64,000 bases of DNA from Paenibacillus tengchongensis (GTDB lineage Bacteria > Bacillota > Bacilli > Paenibacillales > Paenibacillaceae). The stretch is from positions 13,752-77,751 of the forward strand of contig NZ_WACP01000008.1 in NCBI RefSeq assembly GCF_008973665.1, in the 5' to 3' direction. The translations under genes were made by a program, and so were the position numbers. Every line of letters begins with the position of its first letter. The first letter of the stretch is position 1. Below are positions 9,660 through 17,017 of the stretch, one piece after another. The notes under the pieces are model-generated. The model did no database searches and was not told the DNA's origin. It saw only the letters and a program-made list of their open reading frames with translations.

Positions 9660-11390
9660 ATGCCATGGCAATTAAGCAAGGAAGCGCAGCAGTGGGTGGA
9701 GGACACGCTGGCCTCAATGAGCTTGCGCGAGAAAATCGGCCAGACGATGCAGGACCATGCGGGACGGCTGCCGGTCGGCGGGCGGGATGAGGACGGTCTT
9801 AAAGCTTACCTGGAGCAATATCCGGTAGGGAGCTTTTTTATTGGCGGCGAGGTGATTCAGAGAGCGGCGGGCAAGGCCGGGGATTACCGGGAATGGGCAG
9901 AGCTGCTGCAGCGCCTCAGCAGAATACCGCTGCTATTCTCGGGCGATCTCGAATTCGGGGCCGGCTCGGCCGTAAGGAGCCTCACCGATCTTCCGCCGCT
10001 GCTCGCGCTGGCCGCCGCCGATGACGAACAGCTTGCTTATGAATACGGCAAGTTTACGGCCATCGAGGGCCGTGCCGCCGGCTTTACCTGGGCGCTGGCG
10101 CCGGGAACCGACCTGCTGCTGAACTGGATGAATCCGGTCATTACGACGCGCTGCCTCGGCGATGACCCGGAGCGCGCCGCACGCCTTGCTGCGGCTGTGG
10201 TACGGGGGATGCAGGAGCATGGGCTGGCGGCCTGCGCCAAGCATTTTCCCGGAGACGGTGTCGATTGCCGGGATCAGCATATTGTGACCACGGTCAACAG
10301 CCTGTCCGAAGAAGAATGGCTGGCCACTTACGGTCAAGTTACCAGAAGTTTGATTGAACGGGGCGTATGGACCATCATGACCGGCCATATCGCCCTGCCA
10401 TGGATCGAAGGGCCGGAGGAGGGACGTCCTGTACCGGCGACGGTATCGCAGCGGATCACTACGGAGCTGCTGCGGACAAAGCTGGGCTTCGGGGGCGTGG
10501 TGCTTTCCGACGCGCTGGATATGGGCGGCTTTCTGATGTGGGGCGACTATGAGCGGCGGATCATTGACTGCTTCAATGCCGGTACGGATGTGCTGCTGTG
10601 GCCGGGGGTGCGTTACTTTGGCACCATGGAGCGCGCGCTTCGGGATGGGAGCGTTACCATGGAGCGGCTGGACGACAGCGTGCGGCGCGTGCTCCGGCTG
10701 AAGGCGGGGCTTGGCCTGCAGCATCTGGATGAGGGCGGGCGCGACCCGCAGGCCGCCTTGCTCAGCAATGACCGGCTCTTGCCGGAGCAGGATGCGCAGG
10801 CGCGGACCTTAAGCCGCATACTGGCGGAGCGGTGCGTCACGCTGGTCCGCAACCGGGGGAATTTGCTGCCGCTGGACCCGCAGAAGACCCGGAGGGTGCT
10901 GGTCATCAAGCTGAACAAGGTGACCGAAGGCCGCCGGTATGACCGGATGGACCGGTTCATTGCGCTGCTGCAGGCGCGCGGGATCACCGTCGATATTCTC
11001 GACGAATTCGAGCCGCTGAATACGGTGTGGAAATGGGAGCAGGCGGGGGCGCGCTGGGATGCGGCTTTTGCGCCGTTTTTTATGCCGCTGCACGGGATGA
11101 TGAATACGGCCCGCCCTGTGGGCGAGGCAGCCAAAGCCGTCTGGGCGATGCAGCATGCAGAGACGATCCGGCCCATCGGCATTTCGTTTGCCACCCCTTA
11201 TTTGCTGCGGGACATCCCGTTTCTGGATGCGCTCATCAATGCCTATTCGCTGCATGAGGATACTATGGAAGTGTTAATCTCGGCACTCTTCGGAGAGCTG
11301 CCCTTCCGCGGGCTCTCGCCGGTCCAGGCGGAAGAGGTCCAGCTTAAAGATGAACCGGGGGGCGTAAACAGTGCTAATCAACAAGCATAG
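9660..11390 (+). CDS. Glycoside hydrolase family 3, NagZ-type beta-N-acetylhexosaminidase-like
   Basis: This 576-residue protein has no signal peptide, so it should be cytoplasmic. The start follows GGCGGGAGGAATTG. KHFPGDG (194-200) followed by Asp205-x-His207 matches the His/Asp dyad loop that marks NagZ-type GH3 N-acetylglucosaminidases and phosphorylases. LSDALDMGG (282-290) holds the family nucleophile Asp near 284. A C-terminal alpha/beta domain follows the TIM barrel. It probably removes terminal beta-linked GlcNAc or a related residue from imported oligosaccharides. Its 3' end overlaps the GH105-like gene by 20 bp, so the two are translationally linked. An N-acetylhexosamine plus uronate substrate is inferred from this pairing. 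Confidence 0.88.
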   Translation: MPWQLSKEAQQWVEDTLASMSLREKIGQTMQDHAGRLPVGGRDEDGLKAYLEQYPVGSFFIGGEVIQRAAGKAGDYREWAELLQRLSRIPLLFSGDLEFGAGSAVRSLTDLPPLLALAAADDEQLAYEYGKFTAIEGRAAGFTWALAPGTDLLLNWMNPVITTRCLGDDPERAARLAAAVVRGMQEHGLAACAKHFPGDGVDCRDQHIVTTVNSLSEEEWLATYGQVTRSLIERGVWTIMTGHIALPWIEGPEEGRPVPATVSQRITTELLRTKLGFGGVVLSDALDMGGFLMWGDYERRIIDCFNAGTDVLLWPGVRYFGTMERALRDGSVTMERLDDSVRRVLRLKAGLGLQHLDEGGRDPQAALLSNDRLLPEQDAQARTLSRILAERCVTLVRNRGNLLPLDPQKTRRVLVIKLNKVTEGRRYDRMDRFIALLQARGITVDILDEFEPLNTVWKWEQAGARWDAAFAPFFMPLHGMMNTARPVGEAAKAVWAMQHAETIRPIGISFATPYLLRDIPFLDALINAYSLHEDTMEVLISALFGELPFRGLSPVQAEEVQLKDEPGGVNSANQQA

Positions 11391-12423
11391 GCTGCAAAAA
11401 ACGGCGGCTGTCCTGTTCCGCTACATGACCGACGAACGGCACAGCGGCAACTGGGGAATGGATATTCATCACTGGGACTGGGTTCCCGGCGTCGGAGTCG
11501 GTTCGCTATGGGAATATGGAATCGCAGCGGGGGCTCCGGAGGCTGTCAGCTACTGCCTGCAGTGGGTGAACCTTAACCGGCACAAGGCCAAGGACGCGCG
11601 TGTCATCAATGCGTTCGCTCCTTACGCGATCTACCCGGGATTATACCGGTTGACCGGAGAGGAGCGGCTTCTGCATGAAGCGGAAGAGGCGGCGGCCTGG
11701 CTGCTCGCCGAAGCGCCGCGCACCCGCGAAGGGGCGCTGGAGCATACCGTCACCGAGGATGCCGCCTTCCCCGAACAGGTATGGGCCGACACCGTATACA
11801 TGGCCGTACTATTTCTGGCCCGGCTGGCCGGCGGGACGGGCTCGCGGCCGTATGCGGAAGCGGCGGCGGAGCAGACGCTGCTGCATCTGCGGCTGCTGCA
11901 GGATACGCAGAGCGGGCTCTTATTCCACGGCTGGAACTCCCGGGAAGCCAGCCATATGTCCGCTGTGCGGTGGGCCCGGGCCAATGCGTGGATTATCCTG
12001 GCGGTGCCGCAGATTGTGGCGGAGATCCGCGACATCGCCGCCATTCCGGATGAGCTGTACAGCAGGTACACAGCGCTGGCCGCCGGGCTGCGGTCCATAC
12101 AGAACAAGGGCGGATTGTGGCATACGGTGCTGAACCGGGCAGACACGGTGACGGAGACCTCGGCAAGCGCCGGCATCGCCTGCGGTTTTCTCCTGGGAGT
12201 CAGGGAAGGGCTGCTGGACGCCTTTTATTTGGACAGCGCCAAGCTGGCTGTATCAGGCATCCTTCCGCTCATTACGCAGGACGGGGAGGTACAGGGTGTG
12301 TCGGGCGGAACGCCGGTGATGCCGTCGGTGGAGGCGTACAATCGAATTCCAGTCTACCCGACGCTGTACGGCCAGGGATTAACGCTGCAGCTGCTGTCAC
12401 AGGCGCTCAGCCTGTATGACTGA
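11371..12423 (+). CDS. Unsaturated uronyl hydrolase, GH105/GH88-like (YteR type)
   Basis: This 350-residue (alpha/alpha)6-barrel protein starts with GTG inside the end of the GH3 gene, behind CGGGGGGCG. Family signatures include DWVPGVGVGSLWEYG near the N-terminus, the active-site-type WADTVYM (residues about 139-145) and WARANAWIIL, equivalent to the WGRGNGW motif of YteR-like enzymes. These enzymes hydrate the 4,5-unsaturated uronic acid left by polysaccharide lyases; that is family knowledge. It lacks a signal peptide, fitting intracellular processing. Its presence implies a lyase acts upstream, for which the next gene is a candidate. Confidence 0.85.
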   Translation: MLINKHRLQKTAAVLFRYMTDERHSGNWGMDIHHWDWVPGVGVGSLWEYGIAAGAPEAVSYCLQWVNLNRHKAKDARVINAFAPYAIYPGLYRLTGEERLLHEAEEAAAWLLAEAPRTREGALEHTVTEDAAFPEQVWADTVYMAVLFLARLAGGTGSRPYAEAAAEQTLLHLRLLQDTQSGLLFHGWNSREASHMSAVRWARANAWIILAVPQIVAEIRDIAAIPDELYSRYTALAAGLRSIQNKGGLWHTVLNRADTVTETSASAGIACGFLLGVREGLLDAFYLDSAKLAVSGILPLITQDGEVQGVSGGTPVMPSVEAYNRIPVYPTLYGQGLTLQLLSQALSLYD

Positions 12424-12461
12424 CTATACGTCATTTTGCCGGAAAAAGGAGGAAGCAAACG

Positions 12462-14180
12462 ATGAAAGAAGCAGCCGCACCTCAAAGCGGTGCCGCAAGC
12501 CTGGATGAGCGGGCTATGCTGATCCGCAAAATGGAAGCCTATGAAGCACGCTATAACCCGGAGCTCCACCTGTTGCGCTCGCCGTTCAGCAGTCCGGGAT
12601 ACCATACCACGATCCGGGAGGCGGAATTCATCCATTCCACGCGCGATTCGCTCTCTTATGCGCTCGGTCTGCTGGACACCGGGCTGGCGTGCTATGAACA
12701 GCGGGCTTTTGATGTAATTGCCAAGGTTGTTTCTTTGCAGGATACCGACCGCAGCCACGATACGTTCGGCATCTGGTCCTGGTTCTATGAAGAGCCGCTG
12801 GCTCAAATGTCGCCGCCGGACTGGAACTGGGCCGATTTCTGCGGCAGCCGGCTTGTCCAGGCGCTCGCCCGGCACGGGCAACGCCTGCCGGAGCCGCTGC
12901 GCGAGGCTGTCATTCAGGTGGTCGACAACGCCTGCGAAGCGATTATCAAGCGCAACGTTGGCCCGGATTACACCAACATTGCCATCATCGGGGCACTGGT
13001 GACTCGGATCGCCGGCGAGCAGCTGGGGCGCGAGGATTTCGCGGCGTATGGGCTGCAGCGCCTGCAGCGGCTGTACGATTATACGCGGGAGCGCGGGGCT
13101 TTTCAGGAGTATAACAGCCCGGTCTATACCTACATTGCCATTCTGGAGCTGTCCAAGCTGCGCGCCGAGACGGCGGACCCGGCAGTCAAAGAGCTGTGCA
13201 ATGAGCTGCTGGAGCTGACCTGGGGGACCGTCGCCGGCCATTACCATCCGGCCACCGGACAATGGTCCGGTCCGCATGCCCGCTGCTATGAGACGCTGCT
13301 GAACGGTCAGAGCAAGGCTTTCCTGCAGCTGGCCACCCGGGGGGCTGTACAATTCTTCGCCTGGACGGAGCTGCCGTATGAAGAAGAGTGGTATAAGAGC
13401 GGCTTCGCATGCCCGCCGGCTTATCTGGATAACTTCACCGATCCGGCTGTGAAAGAGGTAAGGCAGCTGTACGAAGGAGACGGGAAGAATGACACCGGTC
13501 GGTTCGCCGTAACGTTCATTACGCCGCAGTACAGCATCGGCTCCTTCAGCCGGAGCGATTTCTGGAATCAAAGAAGGCCGCTGCTGGCGTATATCGATAA
13601 TCAGGGAGCTCCGGCATATCTCCGGCTCCGCTGTCTCCATGACGGCTACGATTTCTGCTCGGCCCGCTTCAAGGCGGAGCAGCAGCAGGGTGAAGTGCTG
13701 CTGGGTATCGACTTTATAACAAACGGCGGCGACACGCATCCGAACCTTGATCCGACCGGAGGCGTCATCGAAGCAGAGGATTTGCGGCTGCGGCTGGAAA
13801 TCGGAGGAGTCCTGGAGGGAGTTTCTGTACAGAGTGCAGAAGACGGGGCAGCGCTGGTTATTGCAGAGACAAAGGTGGTTCTCACTACCTGGTTCGCAGC
13901 TTTCAGTGCCTGCCCGGATCCGGCGCGCAGCCTGCAATGGGAGAACGGCCGGAGCGATCAAGGCCTTGTGCTCGATATGATTTTGTATTCCGGTCCGCGC
14001 ACCGCTATTCATCTGGCCGCGCTGCGGCAGGCAGCTGTTGTCTGCTCCCTGGACTTTCAGGGGCCTCCGGCCGGGAAGAAGCCCGTCGTGGAATGGGCCG
14101 GCGACGGCATGTTGCGGGTGAGCGGCAGTCCGGATAGACACCAGGCCTTCTCCCTAAGCCTGGTGCCTGGTCCGGCCTAA
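12462..14180 (+). CDS. Lyase-like (alpha/alpha)-toroid protein of unassigned family
   Basis: This 572-residue cytoplasmic protein starts behind AAAAAGGAGGAAG. I do not recognise a named family. Residues about 50-330 are helical and rich in aromatic and charged residues, including SPPDWNWADFCG, NVGPDYTNIAIIGA, FQEYNSPVYTYIA and GPHARCYETLL. This is the style of (alpha/alpha)6-toroid polysaccharide lyases and hydrolases with Asn/Tyr/His active sites. From about residue 340 it becomes beta-rich (FAVTFITPQYSIGSF...), as in the beta-sandwich half of heparinase II/III-like enzymes. It is the last gene before a strong terminator, 38 bp behind the uronyl hydrolase. A role in uronate-polymer breakdown is inferred from context only. 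Confidence 0.7.
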   Translation: MKEAAAPQSGAASLDERAMLIRKMEAYEARYNPELHLLRSPFSSPGYHTTIREAEFIHSTRDSLSYALGLLDTGLACYEQRAFDVIAKVVSLQDTDRSHDTFGIWSWFYEEPLAQMSPPDWNWADFCGSRLVQALARHGQRLPEPLREAVIQVVDNACEAIIKRNVGPDYTNIAIIGALVTRIAGEQLGREDFAAYGLQRLQRLYDYTRERGAFQEYNSPVYTYIAILELSKLRAETADPAVKELCNELLELTWGTVAGHYHPATGQWSGPHARCYETLLNGQSKAFLQLATRGAVQFFAWTELPYEEEWYKSGFACPPAYLDNFTDPAVKEVRQLYEGDGKNDTGRFAVTFITPQYSIGSFSRSDFWNQRRPLLAYIDNQGAPAYLRLRCLHDGYDFCSARFKAEQQQGEVLLGIDFITNGGDTHPNLDPTGGVIEAEDLRLRLEIGGVLEGVSVQSAEDGAALVIAETKVVLTTWFAAFSACPDPARSLQWENGRSDQGLVLDMILYSGPRTAIHLAALRQAAVVCSLDFQGPPAGKKPVVEWAGDGMLRVSGSPDRHQAFSLSLVPGPA

Positions 14181-14224
14181 GCCCGCTGTATCCTAAAGCC
14201 GGTCCCGGCAGTCCAAACAGAGCA

Positions 14225-14270
14225 AGAGCCGGCTTCCTGGCCATTGGACCAGGAAGCCGGCTCTATTTTA
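14225..14270. terminator. Bidirectional terminator between lyase-like gene and hflX
   Basis: A perfect 16-bp stem (AGAGCCGGCTTCCTGG and its complement) with an 8-nt loop is followed by ATTTTA. It lies between convergent genes. Confidence 0.88.
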
Positions 14271-14278
14271 CAGATCAT

Positions 14279-15568
14279 TCAGGCACGTTCGCCCTCAGAG
14301 GTCACATCCACAAAATCGTCCCGGAACCGCTCATAATCGGCCAGCCGGCACTCCAGCGTCAGCCGCGTGCCTGCCTCTTCATAGCTGACGCTTTGCACGT
14401 TGGCATGCTCGTTGAAGTAAGAGACCACGGCGCCCCGGTCATAGGGGACAAGGATTTCCCGCTGCACGTAGTCATTGAATAGGCTTTTACGGATCAGCGC
14501 GGTCAGCTCGGCGATGCCTTTGCCTTGCTTGGCGGAGAGCCGGACGGCATGTTCCTGAACGTCGGGATAGTCAAGCTCCGTCAGATCCGCTTTGTTATAG
14601 GCGTAGATGGTCTTGATCCCGTCGGCGCCAAGCGCCTTGAGCGTCTCCCGGGTTACCTCCATATGCTGCTCATGCTGCGGATCGGATACATCGACCACAT
14701 GAATCAGCAGATCGGCCTCGGTCACTTCCTCCAGTGTGGAGCGGAAGGCCTTCACGAGGTGATGGGGCAGCTGGCTGACGAAGCCGACCGTATCGGTCAG
14801 CAGGAAGCTCTTCTGGTCGGGCAGCCGGATGCTCCGCACCGAGGTCTCCAGCGTGGCGAACAGCATATCCTTGGCGAATACCTGCTTGCCAGAGCCGGGG
14901 TGATAGGTCTCGATCATGACGTTCATCAGGCTCGATTTACCGCTATTCGTGTAGCCGACCAGGCATATGACCGGCACCTCATTCTTATGCCGCTGCTTGC
15001 GCTGAATTTGCCGCCGGGCCACCATGGACTGCAGTTCGGTCTGCAGCGCGGAGATGCGTTCCTCAATTCTTCTGCGGTCGAGCTCCAGCTTCGTTTCCCC
15101 GGCACCGCGGTTCTTCAGCCCCGATCCCCCGCCTTGCCGACCCAGCGATTCGCGCATGCCGCTCAGCCGGGGCAGCATATACTGCAGGCGTGCGACCTCC
15201 ACCTGAAGCTGGGCTTCCTTGGTCTGGGCCCGCTCGGCGAATATATTCAGAATCAGAATGGTCCGGTCGATCACCGTCCGGTCCAGCGACGATTCCAGAT
15301 TGCGGATCTGCGAGGGCGTCAGCTCATCATTGAAAATAATCACCGCATCATCGGCCGTTTCCGCGAGCTGTGCCAGCTCGGCGATTTTGCCGGAGCCGAT
15401 GTAGTGGGCGGAGTTGATCTTGGCTGCCTTCTGGGTAAGCTCTCCCACCACCTCCAGATTGCAGGCATCGGCCAGATTGCGCAGTTCATCCATCGAATAG
15501 TCGAAATGCGGATCGTTTTGCAGCTGAACCCCGACGATAATGGCGGGCTCTTTTAACGTATGTTCCAT
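14279..15568 (-). CDS. hflX: Ribosome-splitting GTPase HflX
   Basis: This 429-residue protein has the full HflX layout: an N-terminal nucleotide-binding-like domain (1-115), a coiled-coil linker with the glycine-rich GRQGGGSGLKNRGAGETK (143-160), then the G domain with P-loop GYTNSGKSS (205-213), DTVG (259-262) and NKAD near 324, and a C-terminal domain. HflX binds stalled or antibiotic-blocked 70S ribosomes and splits them; the Listeria homologue HflXr gives macrolide and lincosamide resistance (established). The start follows GAGGAGGTACTG. It is a single-gene unit, transcribed from a promoter about 430 bp upstream through a structured leader that carries a short peptide gene and a terminator-like hairpin. 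Antibiotic-inducible control is therefore likely. Confidence 0.95.
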   Translation of the reverse strand: MEHTLKEPAIIVGVQLQNDPHFDYSMDELRNLADACNLEVVGELTQKAAKINSAHYIGSGKIAELAQLAETADDAVIIFNDELTPSQIRNLESSLDRTVIDRTILILNIFAERAQTKEAQLQVEVARLQYMLPRLSGMRESLGRQGGGSGLKNRGAGETKLELDRRRIEERISALQTELQSMVARRQIQRKQRHKNEVPVICLVGYTNSGKSSLMNVMIETYHPGSGKQVFAKDMLFATLETSVRSIRLPDQKSFLLTDTVGFVSQLPHHLVKAFRSTLEEVTEADLLIHVVDVSDPQHEQHMEVTRETLKALGADGIKTIYAYNKADLTELDYPDVQEHAVRLSAKQGKGIAELTALIRKSLFNDYVQREILVPYDRGAVVSYFNEHANVQSVSYEEAGTRLTLECRLADYERFRDDFVDVTSEGERA

Positions 15569-15593
15569 ATAGTCAGTACCTCCTCAGGTTCAT

Positions 15594-15626
15594 AAACACA
15601 ACAAAACACAGGCTTTCCACCTGTGT
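15594..15626 (-). terminator. Leader terminator hairpin just upstream of hflX
   Basis: On the minus strand ACACAGG-TGGAAAG-CCTGTGT forms a 7-bp stem followed by TTTTGTTGTGTTT, only about 25-30 bases before the hflX start. It lies inside the transcript, so it can act only as a conditional terminator or attenuator. Confidence 0.6.
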
Positions 15627-15920
15627 CAGCAGCTTCCTATGAGGACCGCAGAATAGGCCCGGAACACTTGGCATATAGAAGCCGGGATTCCGGGTGCACC
15701 CGCACACAATTTGCCGGATGATTAATGGCAGCACAAGAGTGTGCCGCTTGGCTAATCAAACGGAAGAATGAAGCTGCGGATACAATTCCATAAGGCATCA
15801 GCGAACAAAAGCCATACTGGGGCTGTTCGCTTGCAGATTGAAGCGGGTTGCCTTGTTAATGGACAGACCTATCCTGAGTCCTCTGCACACAGAGCAGAGC
15901 TTTAGCGCTATTCATAATCA

Positions 15921-15956
15921 TTAGCCTAAAGTACGAATCCGGATAAAATCTATCAC
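15921..15956 (-). CDS. Putative hflX leader peptide MIDFIRIRTLG (macrolide-arrest-like)
   Basis: This 11-codon frame begins with GTG at 15956, seven bases after GGAGGG (15969-15964), and ends with TAA at 15921. The peptide would be MIDFIRIRTLG. Residues 6-8 are Arg-Ile-Arg, the +X+ motif at which macrolide-bound ribosomes arrest; the known ErmDL leader (MTHSMRLR) has Arg-Leu-Arg at the same positions. It lies about 25 nt after the predicted transcription start of hflX. It is probably a ribosome-stalling sensor controlling readthrough into hflX. An overlapping GTG-TGA at 15958 is a start-stop alternative. Expression is unproven. Confidence 0.6.
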   Translation of the reverse strand: MIDFIRIRTLG

Positions 15957-15988
15957 ACGGCAACCCTCCGTTCCTAAAAGTTACATTG

Positions 15989-16017
15989 AGTTTAGCACAT
16001 CAGGCACTTTCTGGCAA
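15989..16017 (-). promoter_or_regulatory. Sigma-A promoter of hflX
   Basis: On the minus strand TTGCCA (16017-16012), a 17-bp spacer and TAAACT (15994-15989) make a good housekeeping promoter. Transcription should start near 15982, giving a leader of about 410 nt. Confidence 0.7.
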
Positions 16018-16040
16018 ACGGCGGCGTTATTTATCCCGAA

Positions 16041-16066
16041 ACTTCCAACATTCTATGCATATCCTA
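16041..16066 (+). promoter_or_regulatory. Sigma-K-like (sporulation, mother-cell) promoter
   Basis: AC at 16041-16042, 15 bases, then CATATCCTA at 16058-16066 matches the AC...CATANNNTA pattern of sigma-K promoters. The gene at 16100 starts 33 bp downstream. Confidence 0.5.
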
Positions 16067-16099
16067 TATGAACTGCCTTTAGTAGAGGAGGGATAAGCT

Positions 16100-16894
16100 G
16101 TGTCTGTGCTGACCACGAACACGTTGACAAGGCAACCCACGGATGGACTGGCCGCCATCAGCCAGGCGGTGGTCAAGGTTACCAATAACGGACCCGCCAA
16201 AGCCGTAGTGTATCTAACCGGGCTCAACAATGATGGCAGCTCGCAGACTCTTTTTGCCCAGGGGCTCTTTGAGGTGGACTATCAGGAAGTGGTGAGTCTG
16301 ACCTATAATATCACCCAGACCTATTTTCAATTTAATGTAGTAGCCTCCCAGGAGCAGCTGCGGGTGCAAATTTTTCTTGTCGATGCCGCCGGAGTATGGA
16401 GTCCTGTAAGGCTGCAGCCCATTGGCGTCAAACGGATCACTTCCGAATTCCGCGATAATATGACGGTGACGGCGGCTAACTTTGCAGCTATCAGCTTCCG
16501 CCGTAATCCTGGAGTCAGTGTTCCCGAGGCGGTCGCCGCCGAAATCCGGCCGGATGGCTTCGAGATTCTGGCTTCTACGCCGATCCGCTACATGATTGTG
16601 GCCGGGGGCACCCTTAACGGGAGCTTTGTTAATTTTCCGACGGCAACAACGCCGATTCCGGCAAATGATACCGCACTGCAGGTCAATAACACCTGTACTA
16701 CGGTTACCGGAGGCAGAGTGATTACCCAGGGTCTCGGCTCGGGGCTGTCCGGCGCTTACCAAAGCGTTGCGGTAAACCTGATTGCGCAGATGCTGCTCTA
16801 TGACCTTCAGGAAGAGCCGGTTACGCTGGTGATCAGTTCGCTGGCCGGAGAGGACAATATCGCCGCCGCCTTCCGCATCACGGAGGAGTGGTAG
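16100..16894 (+). CDS. Hypothetical beta-rich protein, probable spore-surface component
   Basis: This 264-residue protein starts with GTG behind GAGGAGGGATAAG. It has no signal peptide or membrane segment. The sequence is dominated by short beta-prone stretches rich in Thr, Val, Asn and Gln (AVVKVTNNGPAKAVVYLTG, FEVDYQEVVSLTYN) and has a single Cys near residue 200, in NNTCTTVTGG. I do not recognise the family. A sigma-K-like promoter upstream suggests expression in the mother cell late in sporulation, so a coat, exosporium or appendage subunit is a reasonable inference. It stands alone between a divergent hflX and a terminator. Confidence 0.75.
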   Translation: MSVLTTNTLTRQPTDGLAAISQAVVKVTNNGPAKAVVYLTGLNNDGSSQTLFAQGLFEVDYQEVVSLTYNITQTYFQFNVVASQEQLRVQIFLVDAAGVWSPVRLQPIGVKRITSEFRDNMTVTAANFAAISFRRNPGVSVPEAVAAEIRPDGFEILASTPIRYMIVAGGTLNGSFVNFPTATTPIPANDTALQVNNTCTTVTGGRVITQGLGSGLSGAYQSVAVNLIAQMLLYDLQEEPVTLVISSLAGEDNIAAAFRITEEW

Positions 16895-16951
16895 AAGCTT
16901 ACGGTAAGAGGAGCTGGAATCCATCAAGCATTCAGGCGTTGCAGCGTCAAA

Positions 16952-16990
16952 AAGCCACTAATGCCGCATACGGCATCAGTGGCTTAATTA
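16952..16990. terminator. Bidirectional terminator
   Basis: AAGCCACTAATGCCG and CGGCATCAGTGGCTT form a 15-bp stem with one mismatch and a CATA loop, flanked by A-rich and T-rich sequence, between convergent genes. Confidence 0.85.
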
Positions 16991-17017
16991 GAGTTAAGGC
17001 GCGTACGTTCATGGCCG

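Larger units (their letters stand above)
15569..16099. other. Divergent intergenic region with structured hflX leader
   Basis: Besides the promoters, leader peptide and terminator listed separately, the minus-strand leader contains several possible stems. These include CTCTGC/GCAGAG just behind the leader peptide codons, GCGAACA/TGTTCGC with an inner GCC/GGC (around 15802-15830), a GGCACA/TGTGC-type hairpin (about 15728-15748), and CCCGGAA/TTCCGGG (about 15658-15694). No further gene is seen. Confidence 0.55.

Noticed and set aside
12354..14141. 595-codon antisense frame opposite the lyase-like gene
   Set aside because: No ribosome binding site or domain, while the plus-strand gene has a strong site, operon position and sensible composition.
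14525..15556. 343-codon antisense frame opposite hflX
   Set aside because: hflX carries all GTPase motifs; the antisense frame is a shadow.
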